NCBI GenBank assembly: GCA_014706295.1
Contig: JACSVZ010000002.1
Span: forward strand, 128,287,431 to 128,351,430
Length of the DNA stretch: 64,000 nt
Direction of reading: 5' to 3'
Source of the DNA: Lycocorax pyrrhopterus obiensis
Lineage: Eukaryota; Chordata; Aves; Passeriformes; Paradisaeidae
A model generated the notes under the pieces. It was not told where the DNA came from and did not search any database. It worked only from the letters and a program-made list of their open reading frames with translations. Each line of letters opens with the position of its first letter. Within the stretch, counting starts at the first letter, position 1. Shown one piece after another: positions 51,601-62,800 of this stretch. Both the position numbers and the translations under genes were made by a program.

Positions 51601-51980
51601 GTTCTTCCACTTAAATGAACAGAAGACGAATTAAAAGACATTAAATTATATTTCTTGAAGGATTATATGTAACATTCCCAGTGCAAGTTTAAACAAATGT
51701 CAAGGTGCCCTGCTCTTGGCATCCCATAGTCTTTGATTTGTAAAGCAGCTTTTAGATAATTTAACAGCCAGAAATGATTTAAAAGCAAGTCAGGGAATTT
51801 GCTGGTAATAGTACCGATTTGTATTGTCTGTCTCAGACCTCATAACTTCTTCCCATTCCTATGTGACAAGTGTTGATGGGAATGCCTGTGATATGTTTTC
51901 ACACTATGTTGAAACAAAACCTTTGATAGTATTTTTTCCCCAACTCTAAGTTATTTATATAACACCATTTACTTTTCCTA
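36633..51980. other. Long repeat-free unique stretch, about 15 kb
   Basis: The largest interval without a recognisable transposon. It contains the longest frame of the window (39679-40209), but that frame opens at TTG; its first ATG is at 39769, leaving about 146 codons with no family motif. The 150-codon frame at 49559-50011 also opens at TTG. Several segments look like conserved non-coding DNA: AT-rich, balanced, and containing homeodomain, FOX or AP-1 words (38560-38880, 40210-40470, 45960-46260, 49190-49490). Short (CA)n runs occur at about 42123-42137 and 45712-45727. A C-rich patch at 45868-45888 has only three closely spaced C-runs. Confidence 0.5.
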
Positions 51981-52250
51981 TGTGCTGGTTTTGGCTGGAG
52001 TAGAGTTAGTTTTCTTCATAGCAGCTAATGTAGGGCTGTGTTTTGGATTTGTGCTGGAAACAGTGTTGATAATCACAGAGATGCTTTAGCTATTTCTGAG
52101 CAGGGCTTACACAGAGTCAAGGCCTTTCCTGCTGTTCACCCCACCCCAGCAGCGAGCAGGCTGGGGGTGCACAAGGGAGGGGACATAGCTGGGACAGGTG
52201 ACCCCAAGTGACCAAAAGGGTAGTTCATAACCTATGGAATCATGATCACT

Positions 52251-52258
52251 ATATAAAG
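52251..52258 (+). promoter_or_regulatory. TATA box of the ERVL-type LTR
   Basis: atataaag, in the position expected for the U3 promoter of this LTR family (about 270 bases from the left end). Confidence 0.65.
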
Positions 52259-52439
52259 CTAGGAGAAGAAGTAGGAAGGGGAGGGAGGATATTTGAAGTG
52301 ACAGTGTTTGTCTTCCCAAGTAACCTGGCCTGATGGAGCTCTGCTGGCCTGGAGAGGGTTGAACACCTGCCTGCCCATGGGAAGTGGTGAATGAATTCCT
52401 TCTTTAGCCTTGCTTGTGCACGGGGCTTTTACTTGACCT

Positions 52440-52445
52440 ATTAAA
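52440..52445 (+). terminator. Polyadenylation signal of the ERVL-type LTR
   Basis: ATTAAA lies 182 bases downstream of the TATAAAG box and just before the TTTATTTCAACCCACGAG landmark. It is a common variant hexamer, placed where the R region of this family ends. Confidence 0.5.
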
Positions 52446-52576
52446 GTATCTTTATTTCAACCCACGAGTTTTCCTACTTTCACTCTTCTGAATCTCTTCC
52501 CCATCTCCCTGGGCAGACTGAGCAAGCAAGTGGCTGTGTGGTGCTTGGTTGCCAGCATGGGTTATACCCCAACACA

Positions 52577-55500
52577 TAAGAAATATATTTTGATATTCTA
52601 GGAATAAAAACTAAGAGGAGACTATACTAGTGATCTTAGGGACAAAGCTACTTCTAACCCAAAAATTTTACTTTGATAACACCTGCTGAAGGTGACTGGT
52701 AAACTTTACAGAATCCAACTCACAAGAGTTCTAATACAGCACTCCTGCTTCAGTTCAAACAGGGACATCTTTGATCTCTCTCCTGAACTCAGCTTTGAGA
52801 TGGTTTCAGAGACACACAGCATGTAGGAGCACAAGGTGAGCTTTACCACCGGGATTTCTTTTGACAGTCACAATCACACATCAAAAGAAGTGAGACAAAC
52901 TAATTTAAACTTAAAGTAAAGGAAACATGGCACAGTGTTTGCTGAATGCTGGCTGATCTCTTTGGATCGAGTGATGCCCCCACCCCAACACATCTGGGCA
53001 GGTCCTGTGGGAGTGCATTACAGACCTTGCTCTGAACAAAACTCGTGCTCACTGTCTGAAATTTGATTTTAGTGCTAGTCCTCTATGAGCCTCCTCTTGC
53101 CTCGTTTCTGACTGTAAGATTCCCTACTCTTAGAGGCAGCATGATTTTCCACAGCCAAGATCTGTTCAAATGAACTGTCTTCTCACAGCTGGGGAGGACC
53201 AAAGTAGAAGGTTGTTCCTCTTCCCCCACTATATTTAGGGGCTAAGGGGCCAAGCCTCCCTGTTTTAATCCAGTTGTTCCTGTATCAATGACAGGAACAC
53301 CCTCCTGTCCTCCTCTTTATGAACTCTGTTTGCATTCTCAGCTGGGTTAGTGGAGCCAGATCCAGCGGCACAAAACTGGAGGCTCTGGAGTCGCAGCTGC
53401 ACACATTACATTTATCCATGTTAATGGTGGGAACAGCCTACTTGTTCCCTCTTTTTGTCCTTCCTGTGCAGTCCCACACCTTACCCCAAAGGGAGAAGTA
53501 ATCGCTGCTGCACTTAACTCATCTGCTACAGACTCTGCTGAGAGCCTTCCTTTACTCCCTCTGCCCCAAATCCAGTTACTCCTACTCTGACTTTAATAAT
53601 CTACCTGGAATGTCAGCAGGGAATTGCTTTGCTCAGATGCTTTCCTGAACAGCGGTAATGACCAAAAATATGCCAAGACACAGAAAATTCACAGTTTTCA
53701 GTTTATTCCAGTGATTATTTTTTATCTCTTGCTTTTTTCTTCTTGAAACTTAGAGATCTCAGATTCCTTCCTGAAGAGTCCATTAGCACCCTATATGTTG
53801 TCAGCCTGAAGGTTAATGTAGAGCACTCGTGTAATCTTTCAGTCTCTTTCTCAACAGAATAATTTAGATCTGTTGAAGCTTGCAGATGCAAAGCTTTTGC
53901 CGTCTAGCTTGGGAAACATGTATGTATATCTCTATATACACATGCATACAAATGTATTTAATTTCCATTTGAATTTTCAAACATCTTTTTTGAAACATGT
54001 CCATCACAAAGCCAGCACTGGAGCTGCTTCCTGCTTTGTGATTCAATGGCTACATTAACTATTTTGCAACAGCTTGAGATTTGGAGCTCACTTTGAACTG
54101 TTTATGCCTAAGACCACTACTTTTGGAGGCACTGCTTGCCAGATCCACTGCTGTGAAAGTCTGCCACCGTTCTTATCCCTGCTCATCTCTCCACATTTCC
54201 ACATTTGTCTGTATTGAAATGTGATTTCTTAGTCTTGACCAGTTTGCCAAGCCTTGTGTATCACTGTCTGACTTTCTCACCCTTACAAGTGTTTCTTTTT
54301 CTGTCTGCTTTTCCATGACCTGGAAAAGTTGCCAGTATTCATTTCATGAGTATAAAACGAGCATTGAACTTCAAATAAATATATTTACAGATTAGAAGCA
54401 ATTTTATATATGTTCATATTCATCTTGTACTTATATCCAGATTATTTATGAACGCTCTGAACACAGGATGACTCAAAATGGCTCGTAACATGACAACTTC
54501 TCTGTATATGACTTCTCAAGACCGCTGAGACCCTTGCAATTGCTCTCTCAGGGTCTCATTTTCAATTACAACATTTCTCAATATTAAGACAAAATCTCTG
54601 TAAAATTTCTGTGTATTTTCAATTAAACTCACAGCCTCAAATCATGAGAGCTGCAGTGATGAAAAGTGGACCTGAGCAGAGACCTGATGGCCATAAGCAC
54701 ACAGTGGTGGGGCCTAGTGATCCCAGTCCTGTAATATTACTGATTTAAATCTTCTATCAGTCTTTACATTCAGGTGCTCTGTGTTTTTAACATTCTAGCA
54801 TGATACCAGCCACTTAAAAATTATTCCTCCAGTGCTGTTAGCCTTGCTAAACAGATTTTTTTCCTGTCTTTGGGTCTCTTTATTAAATTTGTAGACTTCA
54901 AGACCTCTATCTATAGTATCCTTTCTACTTATTAAATATTGGTGGTTTGGGGTTTTTTTAATCTCCAATTCCTGCAGTTGAGTTCAATTTTAATGAGACG
55001 CAGCCAGGCAATACTACCAAGAGCCAAGATCTCCAGCAATGTGCTACCCACACATTCACCAGCTCCTTCTTGGCTTTCTCTGCCTCTCTGTCACTCAGAT
55101 AAGCTCTCCTCCTGTGACCAGTGCCTTTCTGCATGACCTCACATGTTTCCACTGAGGACTACCACCACCAGGACAGGATTCCCAGGGGACCCACAATTGT
55201 GCCAGCCACTGCAACCTCACCTTCCTCCCACCCTGGCTGCGCAGCTGAACCAAAGCCAGAGCCTCCCAAGCCATGCAGAGGTCTGTGCCAGCAGCTGGGC
55301 TTTGGCCACCACAAGAAGCAGTAGCCTTCCTTCAGGCCATGTAGGTGACACAATTGCAGAGGATCTGTGGTGCACTTAGGGGAGTTTTAATGACCCTGTT
55401 AAGCCCTTTGAGACACACGGGTATTAACTAGACCCAAACATCTCAACAACAGCAGCTCCCCTTTTGGTGGCGTTTTATTTATATCGGTATTTCTAACATC

Positions 55501-57304
55501 TCGAACAATTTATTCTCTAACTGAACACAGACTTTTCCAGGAACAGCAGAGTAGAGTGAGACTGAATTTCTAATGTAATAAAAAAAAAAAAGCAAACATT
55601 TCAGATTTTTTTTTAAACATCATAAAAGAAGAAAGAAGGGCAACAAGCCCATTCCCTCACCTTTTGCAGATCCCCTTTAAGAAAACATGGCTTATTCAGG
55701 CAACTGAACACACACACCATGAATATTATTTCCCTTAGTGAGCGGGAGGGCTTCAACTCATCCTGTGTAGCTGGCATAAATGGAATAAAAGCACATTCAG
55801 CAAGCTGATCTCTTGGTATTCTTCCATCTCCTGCCCCAACTGAGGCAGCACAGCTGCATTCTGTACATGTCCCTGGGGCAACACCAGGCACCTATACTGC
55901 TATTTATTGCTTACTATCTGGTTATGAGGAGAATGGGTGGCTTTTACTTGAGAAAATAATTTATTTAGCATATAACAAGTAGAAATGCTTTCCAATGGGA
56001 TAGAAATAAAGTTGAACATAACCACAGCCTTCATCAAGCAAGAGGTTTGGTTGGTTTTGGTCAACAACAACAACAAAAAAAAGGTGACAACTTTTTGCCT
56101 GTATATTTATCAGAAAAGGACTTTTTAGCCTATTTTATTTCTGGAACGTTTCAAAGTCCCCCCCCCTTAAGTAGCTCACCTGAGAGAAGTACACAGCAGT
56201 TACAAAATTGCCCCAAGGATGCCATGCTATTCTGTCCCTTATTTGATGAATATTATTTAATTTTCTGCATCTCCAATACAATGTTCTCTCTCTTCCTCTG
56301 AAACACCTGTGCTTCTGGGCTAAGAATAGGATCCATATTCAGAGCTGTCACAAAAGCAAAGAAGAACATCTGGGCTTCTACATCCCCACTACATTCTGGC
56401 AAACATTGTTCCACACATGCCCATTTCACACTTTTGTGTTCCCAGCACGCAGGGGGTTGGTTTGTTCTGGGGACTTTTCACTGTCTTGCTCAGGGATGGC
56501 AGGGACAGCATGTTTGTCCGTAGGCCCTGGAGGGGCAACTCTTAGAGGCTGATCACTAGACCAGCTTTCCTGAGAAGAGTGCTTGATTCATCCCTGATAT
56601 AACTCTGCTGATTCTAATGGCTTTTTACCAGGGATGAATTTGGCCCCATGTTGTTAGATGTCTGCATATTAGAAGCAGAGTCATTTGCTACAAGGGAAAC
56701 AGTCAACATCTTATTTGCATCCATGCATATCAACAATGCAATTAGGGCAAACTTCTTTGAGAATTGGATTCAGATGGTAATTAAAGTATTGTGTTATGAA
56801 TTTTAATTTGGCATTAGTGAAGTAAATTATTCTGTATTGCTCTGTTCTCACAGTTTGGGCAGAATACATTATGCTTTGCTTACTGAGACCTTTGAATTAA
56901 AAAAAAAAAGGGAGCCTAGTCCCTGTGTCCTTAGAATCTAATTGTGTGGAAGAAAACGAGTTACATAAAACATTTGCCAGTGATTCAAAGTCAAGCAGCA
57001 GTGAACATCATTCCTTTGATACCCTCCCACAATTTGGGGACTCAGTTGGAAGGGTTGGGGAGGAAACTCTTCTAAGCAGCAATAATTTGTAAGATTCAAT
57101 TAAAAAAAAGAAAGCACATAAAAACAACTACTTCGAAAAGACAGGTGAGATACAAACATTTTAAAAAATAATCAATGTCTACATCTATATCACTGATAAT
57201 GATATATGGCCAGCAGATATGAGCTTAGAAAATCGGAGTGAGCTTACGAAATCGTGTTGGACTCCTGACATACATGTAACAGTAATATGCATATATATAT
57301 GCAT
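52577..57304. other. Unique non-coding DNA, about 4.7 kb
   Basis: No further transposon or gene is recognised. The GC-richer patch 55010-55380 has overlapping frames on both strands and no motif. The interval 56590-56890 is a strong-looking conserved non-coding candidate, with an octamer ATTTGCAT (56713-56720), a SOX-like ACAATG and TAATTAA (56778-56784). Poly-A and poly-C tracts occur at about 55580 and 56159. Confidence 0.45.
56713..56738 (+). promoter_or_regulatory. Octamer plus SOX-like motif pair (candidate enhancer site)
   Basis: ATTTGCAT at 56713-56720 is the POU octamer in its exact form. CAACAATG at 56731-56738, 10 bases downstream, fits a SOX site (ACAATG). A TAATTAA homeodomain word follows 40 bases later. 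Such words occur by chance in AT-rich DNA, so this is only a candidate. Confidence 0.25.
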
Positions 57305-57308
57305 ATAT

Positions 57309-57339
<31 letters not shown>

Positions 57340-57342
57340 TAT
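57305..57342. repeat. (ATTT)n microsatellite
   Basis: About nine uninterrupted ATTT units, preceded by an alternating ATATGCATATATATGCATAT palindromic stretch. Likely length-polymorphic. Confidence 0.9.
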
Positions 57343-57926
57343 GCTTGTGTATGTGCTTTTGTGTCTTCGTGTCTGTAGTTTTGAAGGTGTGACCTACTAA
57401 GTAGCACAAACCCTGAGTTTTAGCTACTAACGTTTTGCACTGATATTGTCTTAAGAAACAGGGGGCTGTTCTTCACATCCCAACCTCCATGTTAGTAGTT
57501 GGCAGAGGGTTTTGAAGGGAGTCTAGTAAGGACAACACAATGACTGTTCAGATACAACTCTTTGTTGAGCATAAGAAATCTAGGTACATGCATGTGGAGA
57601 GGAAAGGTTTTTAGTCGTTGTCTGAGGAATGTTTAATGGCAAGTGAACCTCATTGTCCAAGATGCTCCACACATTTGCGGTAAAAGACAATCATTGCTTT
57701 CAGAATTTGCCCTCCAAGTTGACAAGACACAGGGCAAACCACGGGAAGGGTGTTACTCCATTCATATGATATGGCACACTAATCTCCTTTTTTCATCAAT
57801 GTTTTCCTTTGATCCAGCCTTTCTTCCATCTCCTGCATCAGCAGCATCCAGGCATTCTTAGGGTTTGGCCCAGCAAAAAGTTCTAGAAAAGGCAAGAGAT
57901 AAAAATCTGTTATGTTCAGTCCTTTT
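57343..57926. other. Unique spacer before the second class II LTR
   Basis: No feature recognised. A 72-codon frame at 57643-57861 has no known motif. Confidence 0.45.
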
Positions 57927-58465
57927 TGACTGACTTGACCCTGGCTGGACATGAGGTACTCACCAAAGCTGCTGTATCATTGGCCCTTCTCAGGTGAAAA
58001 AGTCCTGCTGGGAATCTGTTCCAGTGTGGGCTTCCCATGGGATTATATCCTCCTTTGGGCACCCATCTGCTCCAGCTTGGGATCCTCCAGGGTCTGCTCC
58101 ACCATGGATTTCCATGGACTGCTTCTCCGTAGTCTTCTCCACAGGCTGCAGGGGAATCTCAGCTCTGGCTCCTGGAGCATCTCCTCCCCTACCTTCTGTG
58201 CTGGCCTTCATGTCTGCAGAGTTGTTGTTCTCACATATTCCCCTCTTCTGGATGCTGCTGGTGTTGCACAATCTTTTTTTCCCCTTAAATACATTATCTC
58301 AGAGGTGCCACTGTCATCACTGATGGGCTCAGCCTTGGCCAGTGGCAGGTTTGTCCTGGAGCCAACTGGATTGGCTCTGTTAGATACAAGAAAAGCTTTC
58401 AGCAGCTTCTCAAAGAAGCCGCTCCTGTAGCCATCTTGTAACCAAAACCTTGCCATGCAAACCCA
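57927..58465 (-). mobile_element. Internally deleted LTR of the 695-1797 family
   Basis: On the minus strand this starts near TGGGTTTGCATGGCAAGG and runs through GGCTACAGGAGCGGC, CCACTGGCCAAGGCTGAGCC, a tatttaag box and TCTGCAGACA. It jumps from the internal repeat region directly to the LTR end (CAGCTTTGGTGAGTACCTC then CCAGCCAGGGTCAAGTCAGTCA). About half of the 1.1-kb LTR is missing from the middle and 3' part, including the R-region and polyadenylation area. Both natural ends seem present, but I found no clear target duplication and the outer borders are uncertain by about 5-10 bases. The 93-159-codon frames on both strands here are LTR by-products. Confidence 0.8.
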
Positions 58466-58654
58466 AAACACTTGCCATCCAGGAAATAAGCAAACAGCCA
58501 AAGTCCCTCTAGGTACTGGGAGACCTGGCTCCTGTTCCCAGCCACAGAACTGCTCCCAGCAGGATACCCAAGAGGGTTTGCACTATCGGGTTGGTGAGGG
58601 GCCCCCTCATCCCACCTCCACATTATGACCCCTCAGTACTGCCTGTGTCCTTCG
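58466..58654. other. Unique spacer between LTR and old CR1
   Basis: No recognised feature. It may include more of the decayed CR1 that is clear from 58655. Confidence 0.4.
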
Positions 58655-58835
58655 TAAGAGACATTTGCCTGACCCATTCTTGAGGACTTCTGGTGACAGA
58701 GATGCCATATTTTCTCTAGGCAGCCCATCCCAGTATTTCACAGTTACTGTTGAAGCAAGGTATGTGCTCATATTTGACTGGCATCTTTTTTTACAGTAAT
58801 TTAAGTCAATCAGGCCTTGTTTTTGACTAGTGAGA
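58655..58835 (-). mobile_element. Ancient CR1-like LINE fragment
   Basis: The plus-strand order TGCCTGACCCATTC, CTAGGCAGCCCATCCCAGTA, TTTCACAGTTACTGTTGAAG and TTTACAGTAATTTAAGTC follows the 3' part of old CR1 subfamilies. The minus-strand translation contains VTVKYWDGLPRENMASLSPEVLK, a decayed version of the CR1 ORF2 C-terminal V.HWN.LPRE motif. It is heavily diverged, so the limits are approximate. Confidence 0.6.
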
Positions 58836-59149
58836 AAAATCTTCAAGTCGATTTCAACTTCTACAGTTCTGACAGTTTCTACTCCCTAAAGCTATAAAAC
58901 TAGGAGGTGTTTGTGCTTTTTGTTACATGGGAGAAGTGCAAGTCCTTTTGTGGTCTGAATTTCTTAATAGAAAAATATTGCAGCTAAAATTCCAGAGCAT
59001 CAAACTGCCATACAAAAAGGTTATGCTTTTAGTATTTCTCATTTAGAGCTAAAGAGCCAAATGTTTCACAAAGACTAGATGCTCCCATGAGAAGGAATTT
59101 CTCCATGATTTTCATAGTAGATTAAAACATTTAAGACTTAAATAATCTT
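58836..59149. other. Unique sequence, nothing recognised
   Basis: AT-rich spacer with no repeat or coding signal. Confidence 0.45.
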
Positions 59150-59252
59150 TGGATGAGGTCCTGACCTCATGTTTGTATAAATATGGGCTTGTTCAGCTGA
59201 AGTCTGTGGTGCTATATAAAAATAGCACCAGTGTAAGAGAGGATCCAGCCCA
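59150..59252. repeat. Old MITE-like repeat with inverted ends
   Basis: The left arm (TGAGGTCCTGACCTCATGTT) and right arm (CACCAGTGTAAGAGAGGATCC) are imperfect inverted versions of each other around a GCTGAAGTCTGTGGTGC centre. The wording resembles an old sauropsid repeat with ACACCAGTGTAA...GAATCAGGCC arms and a centre of ACTCCACTGAAGTCAATGG type. It is diverged, and I give it no family name. Confidence 0.4.
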
Positions 59253-59834
59253 GAATATGTCAGCATATCCTTAGCCCCATGGTATTGCCCAGCACCATAC
59301 TGCCTGGCCCCATATGCTTCCAAGTGTCCTGACAGAGGTGTTTGCAGCTGCTGTTGGAGCACTCAGATATGTGCTACAGTATGAAACAGATGGTAGCTCC
59401 ATGTAAAATAATATATCCAAAGGTACCACTGCAAGAACCCTCACGGTATTTGTGTCTTTGAGGTAAGTTTGCTACAGATGTTAGCCAGAGGACATACTAA
59501 GCTTATTCACGAGATGTCTTTAGGGAAGGTAGATGCTTCACCACCTTAGGAAATCAAAAATATATTACATTTTCTTCTTGCCGAGATTAGTATTTATGTT
59601 CAGATGTTATGCATCAATTCCCCATGCTCTGTGTGTGCAAGTGTGGGTGTTCCCTGCTTGCTGGAGAGGTGCAGTGAGGTGTGTATGGGGTGCAGGTGTC
59701 ACGGCGGGTGGGCAGAGCCCACAAGGGATAACATCTTCTGCCAGCAGTGCAGCGCAACAAAAACCACAGCAGTGGCACTCAGCATCCAGTGTGCCCAGCT
59801 GCCCAGTCCTAAATGCTACAGAACATTAAAAAGT
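59253..59834. other. Unique sequence, nothing recognised
   Basis: Contains the first part of two overlapping plus-strand frames (59533-59829 and 59604-60014). Neither has a known domain, and the second runs through the AAC microsatellite as poly-Asn. Confidence 0.45.
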
Positions 59835-59864
59835 AACAACAACAACAACAACAACAACAACAAC
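59835..59864 (+). repeat. (AAC)10 microsatellite
   Basis: Ten perfect AAC units. Likely polymorphic; read in frame it gives the poly-Asn run of a spurious 136-codon frame. Confidence 0.92.
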
Positions 59865-62800
59865 CCTATGATGTCCCTCCTCATTAACTTTTCAAAGCTT
59901 CTGCTCACTTTGTGGAATCACCATTCTATCGCGTGGTCAATTATGTATGAAATGAAAAACTCCTGTCCACTCTGTGATGAAAAAAGCGAACAGAGATTTA
60001 CAGTAACTGCTTAGTGCTATTTTTGGTAGACCTGAATTCAGGGGCAATAAATAAAAAAAAATCCCACTAACAAAAAAAAGAGCAGAGACAAGAAAATTAA
60101 ATTAAACCAAAAAAAAAAGCCCAAACATTTTAAAGACAGTTGCAGTAAGGGAGATATATTTTTTCTTTCTTAATCTCTTTTTGTCACCTGCTCGCAAGAG
60201 AGACACAGTATAGAGAAAAAGCAATGCCATTTTTTTCTTAATTTCCTTATGAAAATGAACTTATTGCTCATGGAAGACATTTGTCTCTGCTAGCCCCCAA
60301 GACTCAGAATTAGGAGTAAACGCACATCTTCAATCCATCCTCCCATCACTAGCAATCTCCTTGACCTATTACCCATCTCACTGTTAGGCTCAGCTGAAGC
60401 ATCTGTCCAGAGGTAGAACATGGCAGGATTTTTCTGGCTGTGTACTGCACTCCAAGGCTGGAGAAATGCTTTGCCCTATGCAATTAACTCATTCGTGTAG
60501 AGAATAAAGAACAATCACAAAATTTATCCCTAACTCTCTCTTTTTAAAATTAGAAAGTGCTTACTGTTTGGCAGAATGGGCTAACTGAAAGAGGGCAAGT
60601 AGCATTTTCAGAAGTATGTTTACAAAAATAATATGCTTAGCCATCATGGCATGCTGTCTGTCTCCAGCGTGACTCTTCCTGCTGCCATTGCTGCTGAATT
60701 CTCTTGCAGAGGGAACAGCACTGACAGACCTACATACACAGCATCTGCAAAACCTATTTTGGATACAACCTGCCAGGGAAACTTCCCGAAATGGTGCTGA
60801 ACCCTGAACCTATCCCTATTCCTGCTAACGTGACCTGCTTCGGTGCTAGGGTTGCTGCCCCAGCCTCCTCCAACTTTAGCATGTGGGTCAGAAAATTCAC
60901 TGTGGAATGGCAGCAGTGAATGGCTTCTTGATCTTACGACAACTCACAGCAAATTGGTGTAATCTGCGTTTCCAGCTACAGGAGTTTTGGAGCAGAATTA
61001 ATTGTAAATGACTTCTAGCCTAGTTATAATCTAAAATACTGTTTCGTTTTGGCAGTAGAAAGGAACTGCACTTTCTGCATAAAGCCAATGCCTATAAAAC
61101 AGAAGAAAGCAAAGCATGATCAGTGTGGTGAGCAGGAGATAAAACAAGCTCCTTGGCACTGGGCAATGGCAGAGGAAGTCTGTTTCCTCCCTGATAGCTA
61201 GTCGAACATTGTTACCCTAAGCTGGGCTGGTTCTCCTCCCACCAGGCTGTTCATATACCATCTGTCCGTGCTGAAAATTATCAGGAGCATTATGTTGCGT
61301 CTTCACTTATTAAAAGGCTGAATGCAAACTTTCCAGAGCATACAGAGTGTTACAGCTTACTGCACTGGAAACTTTATACCATTATGTCTAGCGAGGCCCC
61401 TGAGTCTCTGTTTTAATGCCTTGGAAATGCGACAAAGTAGAGCCAAGAAAGGGCAAAGTAAAACCTGAAACTTAAAAATCAGGACCCACAGTTTTCTCCC
61501 ATTTCCCTCCTTCACTAACATAAAACTAGAAACAAACCAAATTTGTACTTATATTGTGTTTTTAAAACAAGGACAGAGTAAAATTTTTCCCATAATCATT
61601 TTGTCTGTTCTAGGTTTGAGGGACAGAATAGCCTTTAGAAGAATACCATAGTGCTGGCACTTATTCTTTTCCCTCCGGTCCCCCATCAAAACCTGCTTTC
61701 ACTAAAATGTGAACAGAAAACCGTCTTCAGATACCACCTAGATAAAAGGTGAAATGCAATTCTTGCTATTAATATCTAAGAATCACATATATCTCCATAT
61801 GTTAAAACACTCTATTACCACCACCAGTGTCCGCTTTCCTTTGATGGGCAAGTTTATATTTCCTGTAGCAATAAGATGATGATATGCTGACTTGACCTGT
61901 GTCTTAGATATTCATTCAATGAAATTAGAAAATCAGTCACATTAGAATAATGCATATGTGAGTTTAAATTCTTATATCCATGTGCACCTCTGAGGTAGAC
62001 AGGGGAATATGGAAAGAGAACAGAAATTGCTCACTTTCGCTCATGGAACAGAGAGACAGCAAATGCTGGGCATAGGGCTGTGCATCCTGGTATTCAGATC
62101 ACTGCTTCAGCAACTGACTCTTGTTAGTATTTCATATTTTATAATTCCAGAATCAAAATCTCTCACTGCTGATCAGTTTCATGTAATTGAAAATAGGATA
62201 TAAATCCACCAAAATGCCTTTAGTAACTCTTGAGCAACTTCAACAAGTAGGAATGCATGAATATCAGTTTATTGAAATCAATCACTGAACTCTATATTTT
62301 TAAATACAGTTGAAAATAACAGACCTTGCTTCTATTAAACAATCCTTTGAAATATTCTGCTCTATGTGAACATCGTTTTATTTATTTTTACACAAGACCA
62401 GATACTATTCTTTATCTGTTTCATACACACTTAGAAAAAGCATATTTTAAAAGTCTCCTGTAGCATGGGAGAAATCTTGTTCTGTAACTTTTGCTATAGA
62501 CTTCATGGATAGCTGATTCTCCTTGGTAAACTTCCCAATGGCTCCTACTAAGGGTGAGAATTTAGAAGCCGTCCAAGCAGTGTTAGAACAGTGCCTTTGA
62601 GGAACCTGTGCAGGCATTGCACATGCAATAGCCTTGCTGGCCAAGCATGGCCCACGAGAGGCTCATCTTCCCTAAAGCCTTCATTGCTCAGATCACCCTT
62701 CTCTGTTTATTCAGTTTTTTGCTTCTCACCCAGATCTGTCACAAAGTACACGAGCATATGTCTTTCTAAGCCAATCTCTATTATTTTATAAAACTTGGTG

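Larger units (their letters stand above)
51981..52576 (+). mobile_element. Solo LTR of an avian ERVL-type retrovirus
   Basis: Begins TGTGCTGGTTTTGGCTGGAG and ends ...CCCCAACACA (TG...CA). The order of landmarks matches a very common avian ERVL-type LTR: GTGTTGATAA, GAGCAGGGCTTACACAGAG, CAGGCTGGGGGTGCACAAG, GACCCCAAGTGACC, a TATAAAG promoter, an ATTAAA signal, CAACCCACGAGTTTTCC and GTGGCTGTGTGGTGCTTGG. No internal region adjoins it, so it is a recombination-derived solo LTR. I do not see a clean 5-bp target duplication: tccta on the left against cataa or taaga on the right. This suggests age or a slightly misplaced right end. The 70-codon minus-strand frame inside it is not a gene. Confidence 0.92.

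Noticed and set aside
57951..58430. 159-codon plus-strand frame
   Set aside because: Antisense to the second copy of the same LTR family; same cause as above.
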